From NCBI GenBank assembly GCA_038380795.1, contig CM076264.1:13142001-13206000 (forward strand): 64,000 bases of DNA, in the 5' to 3' direction. Below are positions 11,001 to 26,090 of the stretch, piece by piece. A program made the translations under genes and the position numbers. This DNA comes from Pyrocephalus nanus. Taxonomy: Eukaryota > Chordata > Aves > Passeriformes > Tyrannidae. Position 1 is the first letter of the stretch. The number at the start of each line of letters is the position of its first letter. A model generated the notes under the pieces. It made no database searches, was not told the DNA's origin, and saw only the letters and a program-made list of their open reading frames with translations.

Positions 11001-14000
11001 TTATGTTTATGCTTTATGCAGCTTTAAAAAAATTAAATGAGGTTGCACTGATAAATACCATCCATTATACAACTCATATATTTAATAACTAACTGGAGAG
11101 AAAGATAACTAAAAAAATTACTGGTTCTGAAGATTAAAAGAACCGTAGACGCCTAATAACAAATAATGTCAAATTCAGCTATCCCTACTTGAAAATTCTT
11201 GTTCTGCTTTACAGACTATAGAGATCACTTAACAAACATGAAGCCATAAGTCTGAGTGGGACCATAATGTGGTTTCTGTTTATGCTTGCTAGCTTGTCTG
11301 TCTGTGTTTATCTGTGGGCTGCAGCTAACTGATCACACACTGTATCTGTTCCACTGTGGCAAACCAGCACTATTTGCTTTATTTTTCTTTCTTGAGGTAC
11401 TTTTTAAAATGCTTCCAGATATCATGCAACCAATTATTTTAGGAGATCCTGGACCTGACCACGTTCCATCACACAAAATGCAGCACATGGCAAGCAAACG
11501 CTCAAAAATGCACCTGAAATAAGGTGTGTTATATACATGTGGTCGTTTTAAAAGATAAACATACAAATCTACATATTGTAAGGAAAGAAATTACAGACTC
11601 ATCTCATTATAGCAGAGCAAAAAAACCAGAAAGATGTAATGTCATTAAGAAAGTGCCAAAGTGATCATAAACAGCAACATCTTCATGACAATGAAAGGAA
11701 AGGCTCTATTTTCAGTTCACAGCTAGTTACAATTCATCCTTCATTGTAAGGCACTCAGTTATCAAGACTCAAGAATAGTAGCTCATTGTTCTCTTAGCTC
11801 TTTTAGACACTCAGAATGCCAGGATTGCAATTCTCCTCTGAGTATCCCTGTCACCAAAAAAACATAAAATATTTTACAGCCATGTATGTCAGCTGTTATG
11901 TCCCCTTCTTTATGTGGGCTCTCAGGGTGATAAGGCAATACAGTACCTCACTTTCTGGACACTTCTATCTGTAATTTGTCCTTTATCAGATGGAGAAATA
12001 CTGAATAAAGGCTGAGATAGCTGTTATGCTGAAGAATGAATGGGCCCAGAGCCAAAACAAGTACTTCTGCTTTAAAATATAATGTATGATTTACCTCTAT
12101 TAACTTAATCACTTAACAATCTACAGAGAGAAACAGATTCTTTTTCAGCCTTAAAAATCTGCTAGGATGTAATGCCTTACTGAAGCATTTCAATGGCTTA
12201 GAAGTATAAAATGCATGGTTCACAACCCTAAGTCTTCACATGCATGTTCTTTTAAGAGTAGAGGGCTTACTGAAAGCATTGCTTTAGAGGAGTGAAAGAA
12301 AGTGAGACCAAGTGTTCTGCCTAGCTGCCTACAACTTTTGGCAGTGGATCAGACAAATAAGTTCAGCAGAAAGTCGATGTAATTTTATTGGACCACACTG
12401 TCTCGAGCAATTAGAAAAATATTTGTAAAACATCAGATGAGAAGGGGAAACGTGGAGCCCAATAATGCAAAACAAAGTTTGTAAGACAGAAATTGTGAAA
12501 CTGGAAGAATAAACACAATTACTCTATCAGCACCTCCAGTTCTGAAGATTACTTAGCTTAAAAGCAAAATGTTTTCTTGTTTCATTTAAAAGAATTAATA
12601 GCTTAACAAGTTTTAAAAATAGATATATATATTAAAAAAAGTTACATGGATTTTTACTGTGAAACCATCAGTGCTCATCAACAGATAATTACATGCTACA
12701 TGAATGCACTTTATGTACTGACATTCACATGCATATTTGGGCAAGGAATTCAAATCCATGGTTGAGCAAGAAGGATCATTTTTAGAATCACAGATTCTTT
12801 TTAGAAGTAGTACAGGTCAACCAATGTATGTGTAAGCTGTTCAGATAAATTAATAATGTGTGAGATAAAAATCTTTCTTTGTAATTATTACTTCCCCCCT
12901 TTAAATACTATGCTGAGAAAAACAGTTTTGACAACTTGCATAGGGCAAGCTTAGACACACACAACAGTAAAGATGACAAGATGAGTTCCTTTTTAAGTTG
13001 CTGGCTAGTCAGAAATTTGTCTGCATCTGAAGCTGGGACATTTGTTCTTTTCTACCAAGTAGAAATATTTCATTTTCTGCCCCAATTAACATCATAAGAC
13101 TTGTTAAATTAACTGTTCTGTTAAAACCCCAGCTACTTAGGCATTAGCGCATGGAGAAGATTTATCTGTTAATTCTGGGATAACACAGTACTGTCTGACT
13201 GTTGGCAGCTAACTGAGTAATAGGATTGGACAAAATGCAAGTATTACTATGTCCATTAGAGGTTCTATCAAGATTAATGATGGTTGTTAATGAATCAGAA
13301 GAAGATTCTGAGCTCCATTGAATTCAGGTGTAGTGGGCACACCAATGCAAAACTATCTTCAGCCAAGATGTAAACCTGCTGTCCGTGTTGACCCTTTGTG
13401 TAAAAAGTCAAAGAAGTCTAGCTATTGAAAGGACTGTTTTGACAGAGAGAGATTCAGGTGAGGGACAGGTGTTCAGACCAAAGGTTCATTATGCTGAGTG
13501 ACAAAGACAGGACTACCACAAATACTGGCTGCCTCAAGCTAACAAGATGGCAGCCCAGGCCCTTGAAGAATGTTGCTGTTGCAACACTGGGAAGAATTCT
13601 TAGTGTAGCAAATACAGGGATCCAGGAGCTGGAACTGTCGAAAGTTTCAATAGTTTATAGACTACGACAGTTACTCAGTTGCAACCTCAGCAAAAGCAGG
13701 AAATGGCCTTTATAATGCCAACCATCAAGTTTACCTTCCAGGCTCAAATCCAGTGCCAGCAAACTCAAATAAAAACCAGAGAGAAGAGCCTGTGTTGCCC
13801 AAACAGCCTACTTGTACCTGGCTATACAGCAGTAACTTCTGGGCAATGGTGAAAATGATCTGCACTATAACAGCCTTTTCCCACAAGCACATTCACAAGG
13901 AAAACAAGCTGTGAATTTCAGGATAAACCTAAGTCTAGAGAAAGCATCTCTGTTTGAACTTGTGTTTACAGAGAAACTTTGGCAGTCCCAAAAAAACAGC

Positions 14001-17000
14001 TAAGCCCTGATTTCTGTACATCTACATACTCTGCAATATATCTTACGTGGACTAGAAATGAATCCTTTGCATTCCAGAAGCATGAAAGAACGACTGCTGA
14101 AGAAGACTAAAACTTCTGTGAGTGATTGCTGGCTAGATGTATGTGTGTGACATAGCTGCAGCCAGATAGGACATTAAAAGTCCCAGTAGAGCTGTTGCTT
14201 ACACACATCCTTTAGCATACTGTCAACATTGGAAAAGAATCTGTGCTGGAAAATACTGAGAAAATGTTTTTCAATACATGTTATGTAGTCAGCTGAGCTA
14301 AGAAGTGGCAAAAGCACATGAATTAGCTGATATCTTAAGTTCAACCAGCAGCATGGACAAATTCATGAAGACAAAAGTGGTAAGAGAAAAGGAACTAGGT
14401 AGGTGAAATAAAAGCATGGAAGACAGAGAGTTGTATGAACAGATTACATATGGCATTTGCATGATTTTAAGAAAAAAAGTTTAAAGAAGCATGTCGTATA
14501 AGCACATTTCATTCTAAGAGAAGTACTTCAGCAGATCAGTTTTCTACTGAATGTCTTTATTGACCACACAAGATTTTTTTTCCTCAGGGATTAATGCTGA
14601 GCAAATACAGTGTAAAGAAACCCTTTGCAAGAAGTATTTACAAACAGCCATTTGAAAAAAACCACAAAGTGCTTTAGGTGGTATTTGGTTTACCTCACCA
14701 TTCACACTCCAAATAATGAAAATTACTCATGTTTGCAGAGAGAAAAAAATTTCTCCATTAATATTTTTGAGAACATTAAATAAACATACAATAATACCTT
14801 GAAAGTTTGTGTCTGGAAGCTACAGTTGTACAAAGGGTAAGATGCAATGACTATGTTTATAAATTCCATCAAGGAACACTGCAACATTATGAATATTGTT
14901 GATTTTCTCACTTTCCATATATATCCTCTTCACCTCTTCAGATAGCTGGCAAACATCATTACCTGTATGGCATATCAAACTATCAAAAACAGAGAGAGAC
15001 ATCATATATGCTACACTTCCTGGCTCCCACACTTACAGGCTTACTGCCTGTTTGAAAAGAAAATGTGACCTCATTGGAGCATTCAAAGCACAGTTTAATA
15101 GGTATCCAGTGCTTTCTTGTCTTGGTAAGGATTACCTCGTTCCCAAAATCAAGGCCAAAGGCATTAATAGAGCTATCAAAACACATCTGGCAAGGTATCC
15201 TCTGGGTATGGGACCTGAATCTTACTGGCCTGATTCTATACAGACATATTTTATAATTAAGGATTCACTAATTTGGTATTTTTACCATTTTCTACTACCC
15301 TCTCCTTTGGAGCGCCCATCCCAGCCTTGAAAGAAAAAGTGCTTGATGGAGTGTTTTCAGACATCCTCCTTACAAAGCAATGTTGCTTAATTAGAAACAA
15401 CTATATTCTCAGGGAATTCAAGAAAGAGAAAGATTAGATGAACAATAAAAAAAATATCAAAATTTATATTAAACCTTACTTTTTTTAGAACAGTATAAAC
15501 GCATGTGCTTTAGGAAATATGCTAACAACATAAATATTTGAGGACAGAAAGTGGCTTCTCAAATACATTAGATCTGCTCTTATGCAATTCTTTGATGTGT
15601 CCATGCACTGTATCAAATATTTGTCATGTATACCTTACCAATGATTTAAACTGTACTTGCATGTACTCCTGTGCTGGAAAACTCCAGCAGAGGAGCAAAG
15701 CTGGGACTCTCAGATATGGGATGACTGGTATTTTAGTATTAGAACCACATCCCAAGCTGAATTCAGGGAGATCATCTCTGAAGCATCAAGGTTAAGACCA
15801 GAAAACTAGTGTTCTTCAATATGGGAATGAGTTGTATGACAATATGGAAAATACCCTAAAATATGAGCATCGGTTTGCCCCTTCCCATTAATCTGCTTTC
15901 CTCTCATGGGAAAGAGATGAGAACTAACTGAAACAATACTTTTATTGGGATACTTTCTAAATTATTAAAAAATTAGGATGTTACACATGGAGCTCTAGCA
16001 TAGCCTTTCATTCAAAAGGGATTGTTTCAGTTGTCCTCAAATACAAATCAGCACTTTTCAACAGTTTTTCCTGTATCCCAAGAGATACCACATACTAAGT
16101 CTACACCTATGCCAAGGCAGAACATAAAAGGGAATGATATAGGGTGATCCTGATGTCATCACCTAACCTGGCAGAGTATATACCTTGACAAGACTGCAAA
16201 CACCCCAAAATATAAGTTATTCAAGTATGAGATGAAAATACCATTTCTGAAAACATTTCAAACAAATCCAGGACACATTTGTGAGAAAGTGTTTACTCTT
16301 TTCCTCCTTTCCTATCTTAATTAGCTCCACAAAAACATCAACTACAAGTGGCAATATAGCCAAAAAACTGAACTAGCAAAATGCTGTTTCAATGGAAACT
16401 AGTCCAAATTACTGTAAAGACGTGTATGTAACCAAGAATAAGTTACTAATCCAAAACGCCAGTTCATTCTGGCTGCTTCGGTAGGAGGCAGTGAAACAAC
16501 CCATTAACAAGAAAAATACACACAGTGGTTCTGCAGTATTGCACTACATAATCTGAAGCAGTAGGCAGCAATAGAAGTTTTGTCTTGCAAGTTCCCACAG
16601 TCATTCCTTATAGACAGTAGGATAGAAAGGAAAATGTACAGATCATACTTTCACACTGAAAAACGTAAATGGGGGAGGTTTTCAGTGGGCCACATACAGA
16701 CACATTAGCTTAAGCTTCTCAAAGAAAAAAGAAAACCGAACAAAGCCATCTTTGTCTTGCTTCCTTGCATCAGTTGACAAACACGGTCCATCACAATCAG
16801 CTTACACTCAAGTATAATAAACAGTACTGAGGAGGTTATATTTTAATGTGAGAGATGTAATTTGCTGCTGGTGACAGGTTCAAACCATACCTGTAAACCC
16901 ATCATATAACACATCCTCTTTAAGTTCTACACTGAAGGATAGGTTTTGGCTTTGGTACGCACTGCAGGCACTTCAAAATGGCATGCAGGGAAATGTGATG

Positions 17001-19984
17001 CATTTTGATTGACTCATCCAGAGGGCTCTCTGGGTGCATCCAAAAAACAGCTTAAAGAAAGCATGAACATGCTCCCATCACATAATGGTGCTCCATAACA
17101 TTAGTGCATGTGTGGATATGCGTGGCTGTGTAGGAGAAAAAGACACAGAAGGAGGAAACTTCTCATCCCATTAGGCACTGAGTGCTTACAGAAGCTCTGC
17201 AAACCATAACCGCAATTTCCCTCCCTGCCCTGCCCCCAGGGTTCATCTAGTCCTTGTACCATCATAAAAGCAGGAAAGCTGTAGAATAACAAAATTCTTG
17301 CTCTATTTCTTACACTTAGCATCTTCTCGTTGACATCTTGGGTTAAACAGAATGGCTCCAATGTAAGCATTGTTACAGTTTAATTTTATGTTTCTTCTCT
17401 TTTTCTTTGTGGAGAAAAAAACCTGTGGAGTCAAGCTGAAGAAATCATTGCTTTGAAGTATTCTCTTACAGTAAAGGACACAGCATTAGAACTTAACTGC
17501 CCCAAAACAATAAACTTAGCAGACTTAGTAAATCTGAATAATAATTTATCTCAAGTAAGTCCAGGGAAACCAGTTTGCCTCCAAGTATTTGCCCCAAAAC
17601 TAAACAAGTCTAAACTTCGTAAAATGTAGTTGGTTTATTCCATTATTATTTTCCTATTCCTACCCCTGGCAATAACCAGACCAGATCTGAAAGGCTGGAG
17701 CTTTTGCAAGTTTACCTTCTCAGATGATCTAGTCACCCACCTCAGATTCTGAATGTCAGGGTAGTTTAGATTGGTGATTTAGGCACCTATCCAAGACTGT
17801 TGCTGCTTGTTTATTAGAATATAAGAAAATAATTGGAAGGACACACTTTTCCTTAGTGGTAGAAGCAACTGATTGATTACATTATGTGTAATCTCCTATT
17901 CATAGAAACAGCAGAACATAGCATTCTACAGGCTGAGATAAAGAGTGTTTGTCTGTGTCTGGCTGAGGGGAAGGGGCACAGCAGGGGAATAAAATACTAA
18001 GAATATCGGTGCACCAGATGAGATGTCAGTGGAATAGAAAGTCATCACAGGATAATGGTCTCCTGCTGCTAAATGAAGGCCAAGGCAAAACAGATGTTGA
18101 CTCAGAGCAAAGAAGTTTATTTTTAAAGCACAAGACACTGATCCTGTTCTAGTAGTTACTCAGCTAAACTGCCAGTAAAGTATCACTCATTTCACTTGAC
18201 AGACATTTTTAAAGAAAAGAATTACTTATTCCAGGATATTATTGACTTGTTTTATTTTTTAACTTAAAAAAATCCCAACAAACTCCACCCCCACTCCAGA
18301 CTTACTGTTTAAGTTTCATCAAGCAGAAAGTACAACCTTTCTGGAAAATTGCCCTGAACTTTCACAATTCTGCAACTTTCTGACTGAGGTTGGTTTATTC
18401 ATAGGCTTCAGGCAATTAAAAACTAAGTCACCTACCAGTGCAAGTGGCTGTGTTCAGTCACCTCTACTGTAAAAATCAGTCGTCGTAACATGGAAATGCA
18501 CAAAGGAAAATAATATGTTTGAGTAAGGAGCCCAATCTATTTGTTAAAGCAGACTCTATTTTTGAAGCTCGGACAAGACTAACAATTCTAGATAGAAATC
18601 TTGGTTCCACTTACATGAGTGGCAATATACCCACAGGGACTAATGATTTCATCACGTGTTAGTCTGCAAAATGGATGTAGATGAAAAATGGTCAGTGCTG
18701 GAACTTATTCTGTCTGCTTTCCACAGATGCACTTGGACTTCGCTGTTGGAAAACCACCTCTGTGAGGGATATAATATCTTCTCTCATTTGTGTACACCCT
18801 TCAGAAAATCTTTTATTCCCCAGTTTCTCCTTTGTACATTATATGATCTTATGATCCCTTCTATTTTTTTTCTTTATTTAGAGGTAGGGACTGTTCTGAA
18901 CAGAAGATGCATGGGGAGAGGGTACCGTTCTCAGGCATTGATCTCAGCCATTGTTATTGAAACTACTATGACAGAAGACAATAAAAGCTGACACCTCACC
19001 CAGTATGCATCTCTGTTCACTGGTTTTCTGTTGAATGCAATGCCAAGACAAATGAAAGGCCTTGACAGTCATACCCAAGATACTTTACAGATTTGGGTAT
19101 GGTTATTTGAAGAATTATTTCAGCTTGAGTTATGACTTTTCATCAAAACTACATTTGGAAGAAGGCAATTCCTAAACCAAGAGGACAAGAGACTTTCCTA
19201 GCAAGTTCTGAACAGCTGTGTTTTGGAAGGATTCTATTCTGGAAAAAAAACATCACAACTACAACTTAGTGTCTTCTTCTGGGAGCCATTATTAAATCCA
19301 TCCTTAGAGTCTACATTTTAACAAATCATGGATATTTATGAGCAGAGGTCTCCCTAAAAACCAACAGAAACCAGGCTCCCAAGTCTTTCCGTTCTAGAGA
19401 ATCACAGTTACAGTTTTAAGTCACTCAGGTGCTTCAGAATTGTACAGCTGTTCTCTCAATAACCTCTTGGGTATAATAGACAGCATTTCTAAAAAAATTA
19501 GTTCATCTGTTAAGCTCCTCCAACCAGTGCAATAAAAGTATCAAACGAATCCATTTAATCCGGTTTTCTTGATGTATATTGACTACCTCTCTACTAAATT
19601 AAACATACTGTACTAAATTGAACAGCTGTACGATAATTCTCATACTTTTCCTAGCACGTTCCCATTGGTCAAAGGATAGTAGTTCAAATGTAGACACTCT
19701 AACAAAAATCTCAGTTCCAAAAATCAGTATTACATATCACTTACAATACAATTATGTCAGTACTAGTTGGAAACATACACAAACTGCAGTGACAGTAAAT
19801 TGCAGCTCTAAGAAAATAAGAGGTCACCACCTCTCACAGAATAGTAACTATAACATTGATCACAGTCTGTTTTTAAACACTAATCTGTTCACGTATTCTG
19901 GTCATCAAAAGATGACTAAAACCAGATTTATTAAAACGTGCTAGCTAATGAACCTGCTAAACTCAACCCAGTTTCTCATTCTAG
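11001..19984. other. Long unique noncoding stretch
   Basis: About 9 kb of AT-rich sequence without recognised repeats or exons. The longest frame is 144 codons (14896-15330, plus), overlapped by open frames on the other strand and by a second plus frame. It contains no domain signature or exon-like boundaries that I can recognise, so it is treated as chance. Frames at 17101-17370 (minus) and 18656-18991 (plus) are judged the same way. Confidence 0.5.
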
Positions 19985-20110
19985 ACATAGCTTTAGCATG
20001 TTTGAATTTAAGTTTGCCCAGCTGTAAAATGGGGATAATGATACTTTGACTGCTCTTTATAACTTGTCTATATAGACTGTTAACTGTGTTGGGCAGGAAT
20101 AATCTTGCTT
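19985..20110 (+). mobile_element. Possible ancient L2/MIR-type relic
   Basis: AGTTTGCCCAGCTGTAAAATGGGGATAATGATACTTTGAC resembles the conserved block 'cccatctgtaaaatggggataataatac' of old amniote L2/MIR-like repeats; the following 60 bp are weakly compatible. One short diagnostic block supports the call, so it is tentative. Confidence 0.35.
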
Positions 20111-23100
20111 GGCAGTTTACACCTCACAGCAGGAATGAAAAGGAAATTTAAAATCTGACTTATTTTTCTAAAAAATAAATTAGGAACAGTATTGTTATTG
20201 GCAGTAGATTTCAGATGATATTTAAAACATACTATTTAAATGCTACTTAATTTAGTTTCTACTAAAAGCACAATTTTCTACTGCAATCAACTATCAGTGC
20301 ATAGCTAAAAGCTGGTTGTTCTCTGGAACATCCTACTTAGAAGTGGTTCTGAATCTCCTTTGCTCTATCCACTTTTGTCATATTTCCCTGTCCTTGTGGA
20401 CATGTGGGGCTCTGCCAAAGAGCAGCAAATCCATAATCCCTGGTTATTCCATATGTCATTCTGTCATTCTGCAGGCAACCTCTGCAGATGTTTAAGAATT
20501 AATGACTAGAAAAAGTAAGAGGGGTTAAAACCGACTCCTGGAACTAGATGTCACTGTCCAGTGTCATCATGTGCATAATGTTACAGGTAAAACATGACAG
20601 TCAATAGGTTCACATTTTGGTTTACAGCTGATTGCAAGTTAAAAACTTCTCTGAACAGACAAACAAGTGAAGGGGAGGTGTGTGCAAGAGCAAGAAAGTG
20701 ATAGAGGGAGCACATACAGAGCCTCTTTCAGGTGAATCTGAGGGATTGGTGGAAAGCCTGGTGAATACAGATTTCACCATCTGGAAATGAAGTTGCTATA
20801 TGTTTACTAGAGTTCTCACAAAGAAGACTGATCATTTCCAGATTTCCCATTTTGTTGGGATGGATTAACATTCGGAGAAAAGAAAAGCTGTGTGTGCTTT
20901 TGCAGCAACGTCTACTACTTGTATGCATTTATTGAAGCCTGTGAAGTCTTGGGATATCAGAGATTCCAACCTTTAACCAAACCTTTACACTTCCTAGATA
21001 GTGGAATTGAGCTAAGAAGGTTTCTGCCTGTTCTTGGTAAAACAGTTACTGCTGCTATATAGAATGACAAGATATTGCTCACTTAGAGGAGTTTCTGTTA
21101 GATCCTTGCTCAAGGAAAGTCTTGTAACATCAATGCTTTTGTCAGAAAATTGTTTTGCTGAAAGCTCCCTTTTTTATAAGGGAGGCAGTCAAGTCTAATT
21201 CCTATCAGTCTGCCAGGTTTTGCTGTTATCTCTTCTGAGTAATTGTCCAGAGTTCTGCATGAAAACTATTCATGAAATATAAATATTTAAAGAGTCAAGT
21301 ACATACTTAATATCATTGATACCATGGATTAACAATTTAGGTATCAAAGTATTTTTGTACAGAAGAGTTAGAGCTAATAAAAGTTATAGATTCACATTTT
21401 AATTTAACCATTAATAAAACTACTTATTTTGTAGAATATTTTATTTAAAGGCCCACCACTTTGAGTATTAGTTACAAGAAGCCACTTTTCTAATCATCTT
21501 TCTTTCATATATTTTTCACAGTATAATTTGAAATACCTCCTTGCATACAAATCACAATCTGTGATGGTTTTGGACAAGTTTTATGACTACCTTTTTTTTT
21601 TTTATTAAGATATTTATTACTTTTTTAAAAAAAGAAGGAAGACATTTCCTATAAGAAAACATAGGCATTAAAGATAATACATTGATGGAAATAAATGGAA
21701 GCTATTTTGAAAATAAAATGGAACATTACTTCTAGAGAAAAAGAGCGAGTTTCTTATCTGCGTCTGATTAGGAATTGCCTCTGTAGAATTCAGGGGAAAA
21801 AAGATAGCTTTTATAAGCTCTAAATCAGCAGTTTGTTTGTACTCAGAAAAGTGATTTAGTATAGGTTTAACTTTAGGCACATGGTTAAATACCATTGATT
21901 CCTACAGAAATAAAGCAGATGTGCTTGGAGTTGATCACATGCTTAAATAGTGTTGAATTAGGGCCTTTATACTTTACAAGCTCAATATACCAAATGGTAA
22001 CTAATCCTCACTGCACTTTTCAAGGAATGTCTCATTAATAAATGCAACTAGTGGGACTGGAGATTGCCTAATAACTCATGTAGTAACTAATTAATTTGGG
22101 CTACAAAATGTAGTTGCAGACCTCCTAAGCTTTCTCACTTTTCTTGCACTGCAGAATTGTGGATAGGAAGGAGGTGCTAGTGGTAAAAAAAATGTTTCTT
22201 GTCAATAGGAGAACTTCAGTTAATTCTTCTGTGTTTGTGTGGGCATTCATGGTAAGCAGCCTATATTTCAATCATTGTTGGTGATGTATTGAGAAAGAGA
22301 AAATAAATACATTCAGTATGTAGGCAGAACGTATTCTTTGTGGTCAAAACAATATAAACAGGAGGTGAGGAAGAATGAGAGGGAAAAGAAGCAAATTTGA
22401 TAGCACATTGAAAAAACTAAAGCCTCCTTACTGGGGAAATGTCTCAAACAACTAAAACTTGCTAAAGCAAGCAAAATCTCTCAAACCTTTTAAAACAAAT
22501 AGTTATAAACAACAGCTTGTGAAGCATTTCAATGAAACTTGCCATTACTTCTCAAGCGTAGCCCATATAAAAAAGTAGGAGGCCACTTCCATCAGGTCAA
22601 ACTGCCAAACAGGCAATATTTTTTAACATCAGAAAAGGCCAGAGTAAAAAGGAGACTCTTTATGTTTTAGGTAGCTCGTGGTAAGCATGGTTATAAACTC
22701 CAAACCAAAGACTACCAGGCTTTCAGCAAGCCCATAACAAGTTTTCCGGGTAGACTTCATTAACAAATATACGTATGCATCCAACTAGATATTTCAGTTA
22801 GTGGACTTAATCAAGAACAGATTAAGCTTTACAGTTGTACTACAAGACATATCCAGACTTAAACCAGTTATCTAATAACACACCAGTTTATTACTAGATC
22901 TACATAGTTTACCTTCATCTGACCTCTCTCCTTTACATTAGAGTTTGTCAGTCATCGATACTGCCACAGATAACAGCCTTTCATTATTCATCAATATTAG
23001 AGAGGGTCAATATTCTCTTTGTAGAGAGGAGAATCTGCCTGAAAATACTGGAACATCTGACTTCCCCCTCCCTCCCTAGTAATTTTAAGGACAGATTTGA

Positions 23101-25318
23101 AAAAAGTTAATGGAGAATATTTTAAAATTAATATCTCAGTTCCATTAACATTTTTTTCCCCCTCCAAACAGTCTTAGCAGTCATGAGATTTCTGAAGAAA
23201 ATACCAGCATCTAGCTTTATTTACTATGAAAAGCAAGAATTTAATGTGGTACAAAGCATTTATTAGAAACCAGCTATCATGAGGAGCTAGACTGTTTTCA
23301 TCTCATACTCTAGAAGTTTCTTTAAAGATGTGCTGCCTAAATTCCTTTTTCCATGTTGACTCTGTGCTACATCCTTCTGGCAAAACAGCCTCCATGACAT
23401 CTCCCTTTAACAGGTAGCACATGGGGGCGGGAAAAAAAAAAAAAAAGCCTTCCCTAGGAGTCTCCAGGACCAATATTGGAAAATGTGACTATAGACAAGA
23501 AATCTGTTGTCTGACTTTCCCGTTCTGGTGTAAACTGGGGCAAAAGATTTCCCAGGGCCAACTGGGAATTCATTGGAATAAACATAGTGGTCAGTGGCTT
23601 GAACCTCCTGTGGCCAAGTGTGTCATTAAAACCTGGTGGTCTTTGTGTAAGGTGAAACCACGGCCATATAAACATACACGTCATTTCCCACACGTCCAAC
23701 GGAATGCTTACTTCCCCACTGAGTGATGCTGTTTTGTGGGCAATGGAACCTGGGAAGCAAACGTAACAGGCTGCTCTTTGCTCCCTTCAGCTTAAAATTC
23801 AAGGGCTCCCCAGAAATACTTCTGTGGTAGAGCAAATGACCAAATAAAGCATCAAAGATGACCTCCACAACAAAAATGACTGATTAAACTAGGTCATACA
23901 GAATAAAAAGATTTCTCTCTAATCTCTGTTTCTGGATAAATACTTTTCCATCAAAGAAACAGAGTATTTAACATGAGACTCATATCATTAACCTACAGAA
24001 ACTCTTTATGTTCCTAATGTTAACTGTTACTTGGGATCAAGGCCAGAACACTTGATCCTTGTCTTAGGATCAAGACCAGGTTTAATCTAAGAGTAGCATA
24101 TATCCTTGTAAAACACTCTGTAAAACAAAAAAACAACAATGCACTATGCAACAAAATAGAAAGTTGATGTATCAGTAACCAATCATTTCAAAAGTAAACC
24201 TAACATGAAGTTTTTAACTGTTCTTGGTTATCACTCTCCTCAACTCTAATATGTGAATCAATAGCCATTATCAAATCACGTATCATAAAGAATCCTTATG
24301 TGATAAGGGCAGGGCTGAAGTCTAGAAGAGGGAGATCAGTATTGGTCTGGTTATTATTGATTGTAAGAGTTGTTCCCTCTTATGCCAGGAATGGACAGAA
24401 TACTAAAACAGGCAAGAAAAAATCAAAGGGAAAAAAATCAAAACAGAAGCAGAAGGGCAACATGGAAATAAAGATAAAGCTACATTGGCAGGGGTGTAGG
24501 AAGAGAGCTCAGCATGCACTTTATCAGTTCTTGGCCACAGAGACCTGCTCCCAGCAGATCCAAAGAAACCCACTTTCAGATTAAGAGTAAAAAAAAAAAG
24601 ATTGGGCAACATCCACAATGGCAACTTCCCTAGCGCTTATGAGGGCTGCCCTGGCTGGGGCAGTTTTGGTCAGAAGGGCCTTTAATTCCACTATGAATTC
24701 TGCAGTGCAGTACCTCAAATCTGATCTGATATCCTGCCTGCAGGATTATCCAGGCAGTAGCTATGCAGCTTATTTAGGATAATAATTTTGTATGAGGTCC
24801 ATTTAGAGGCATTAATTGCAGCAAAAGCGTGCTTTCCTTTGACTCTCCATCAAGCCAAAAAGAAATAACATATAGACGCAGAACTATCCGAGGAGTATTT
24901 ACATACTGATATATTTTAAGAATACTAATTATTTAATTTTGAATGGCTCTTTGTTCTGATTCTTCTAATTTGGAATGGTCTGTTTGTAATGCTTTAAAGC
25001 CATATGCTGTCATAAGGCCCAAAATAACATTTAATATGTATCTTAAAAGCTACAGTGAGTGGTGCAATGTAAACACTTCTTTTTTGATTAGCTCCATTCT
25101 GTGCTATATGTCAGAACAAAAACTTGCACAAACATTGGCCTTACTGTATTGTAGGACCTATGCATAATTATTTCAAAACACAGAAAGGAGTACCCAGGAA
25201 AGAAATTAATAAAATGTGAAAAAAATTTTTTTTTCAAGAGAAGTTTTAGAAACAAACAAAGCACTCTCAGTAGGACTAGCTTCTTTTAAATCCAACATAT
25301 TTAAAAGGGTATCCTGCT
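20111..25318. other. Unique AT-rich noncoding sequence
   Basis: No gene or interspersed repeat is recognised. It contains a 12-nt T run (21592-21603), a 15-nt A run (23432-23446) and a small 8-bp hairpin CTTGATCC/GGATCAAG at about 24051-24074. The 94-codon frame at 24300-24584 is lysine-rich because of its A-rich base composition. Confidence 0.5.
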
Positions 25319-25466
25319 AAAAAAAAAAAAAAAAAAAAAACTGTATATAAACTAGATAGCATACATAGCTGCTCTGTTTAGAAAACAGCAAAGCACCATG
25401 TAAAAAAGTCTCTGTTTGGTCAGCCCACCCACTATGAAAGAAAAAAAAAAAAAAAAAAGAAAAAAG
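25319..25466. repeat. Two long poly-A tracts about 100 bp apart
   Basis: A 22-nt A run (25319-25340) and an 18-nt A run followed by GAAAAAAG (25441-25466) flank 100 bp of unremarkable sequence. They could be simple homopolymers or old retroposition tails; there is no recognisable processed pseudogene next to them. Confidence 0.75.
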
Positions 25467-26082
25467 CTGACAGTTAGAAAACAGGATATAGATATACTGA
25501 ACTGTTTTCACAATTGTGCCCAGCAAATCTGATAGTGCTTTTTGTGTAATTCTGCTGCATAGGCCCAATCCTGCAAGTTACCAAGTATTGGGAAATGTAA
25601 GCTATTCAGGATAAAAGTTGAAACAGTATTTTAAGTCCAACTTTCCTTTGCAGGATGGCATTTAAAGAAACCACTAGTTAGCAAGGAAATAGGAAATCAA
25701 ACAGTAAGTGCGAGGCAAATATCAAAACAACCCCACCTTTTTTAAAAGTGGTCTTTTTAGTCCTACTATGGACGTGACAAATTACTGTTACTGACAAACC
25801 TAACAGGAGGTTAAAAACCCCTGCAAATTCAAAATAAGTACACACAAACACGAGAAGAAAATCCAAATACTGTTAAATAAAATTTTCAGAGCACAGATTT
25901 TTCCTGTGTGTTTGGAAAATGCTCAGCACAATGAGGTCCAGATGCTAATGGGAGCCAACAAGCTTACTGCAGAGCAAACACTGCACAGAATTATTATGCA
26001 GGTCAGTTTGGGCACGTCGCTCACTGCCTGGTGCAGAGGCAGCCCATATGTGACACTGTTTGGGGCAGTCTCGGTCTGGGGG

Positions 26083-26090
26083 TGACGTCA
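26083..26090. promoter_or_regulatory. Consensus CRE (TGACGTCA) in a short GC-richer patch
   Basis: A perfect palindromic cAMP-response element is followed immediately by AGCTGTCA (complement TGACAGCT, a MEIS/TGIF-like core), with a second TGACGT half-site about 65 bp downstream (near 26149). Sites of this length also occur by chance, so a function is only possible. Confidence 0.3.

Noticed and set aside
14896..15330. 144-codon open frame on the plus strand, the longest outside CR1 ORF2
   Set aside because: No recognisable domain, overlapped by open frames on both strands, no promoter or splice context; a frame of this length is plausible by chance in 64 kb.
24051..24074. CTTGATCC/GGATCAAG mini-hairpin with nearby partial duplicates
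   Set aside because: An 8-bp stem is expected by chance many times in 64 kb.
25915..25990. GCTCAGCACAATGAGGTCCAGATGC...GGGAGCC resembling an old amniote repeat phrase
   Set aside because: A single weak block without the neighbouring parts of the repeat; left unannotated.
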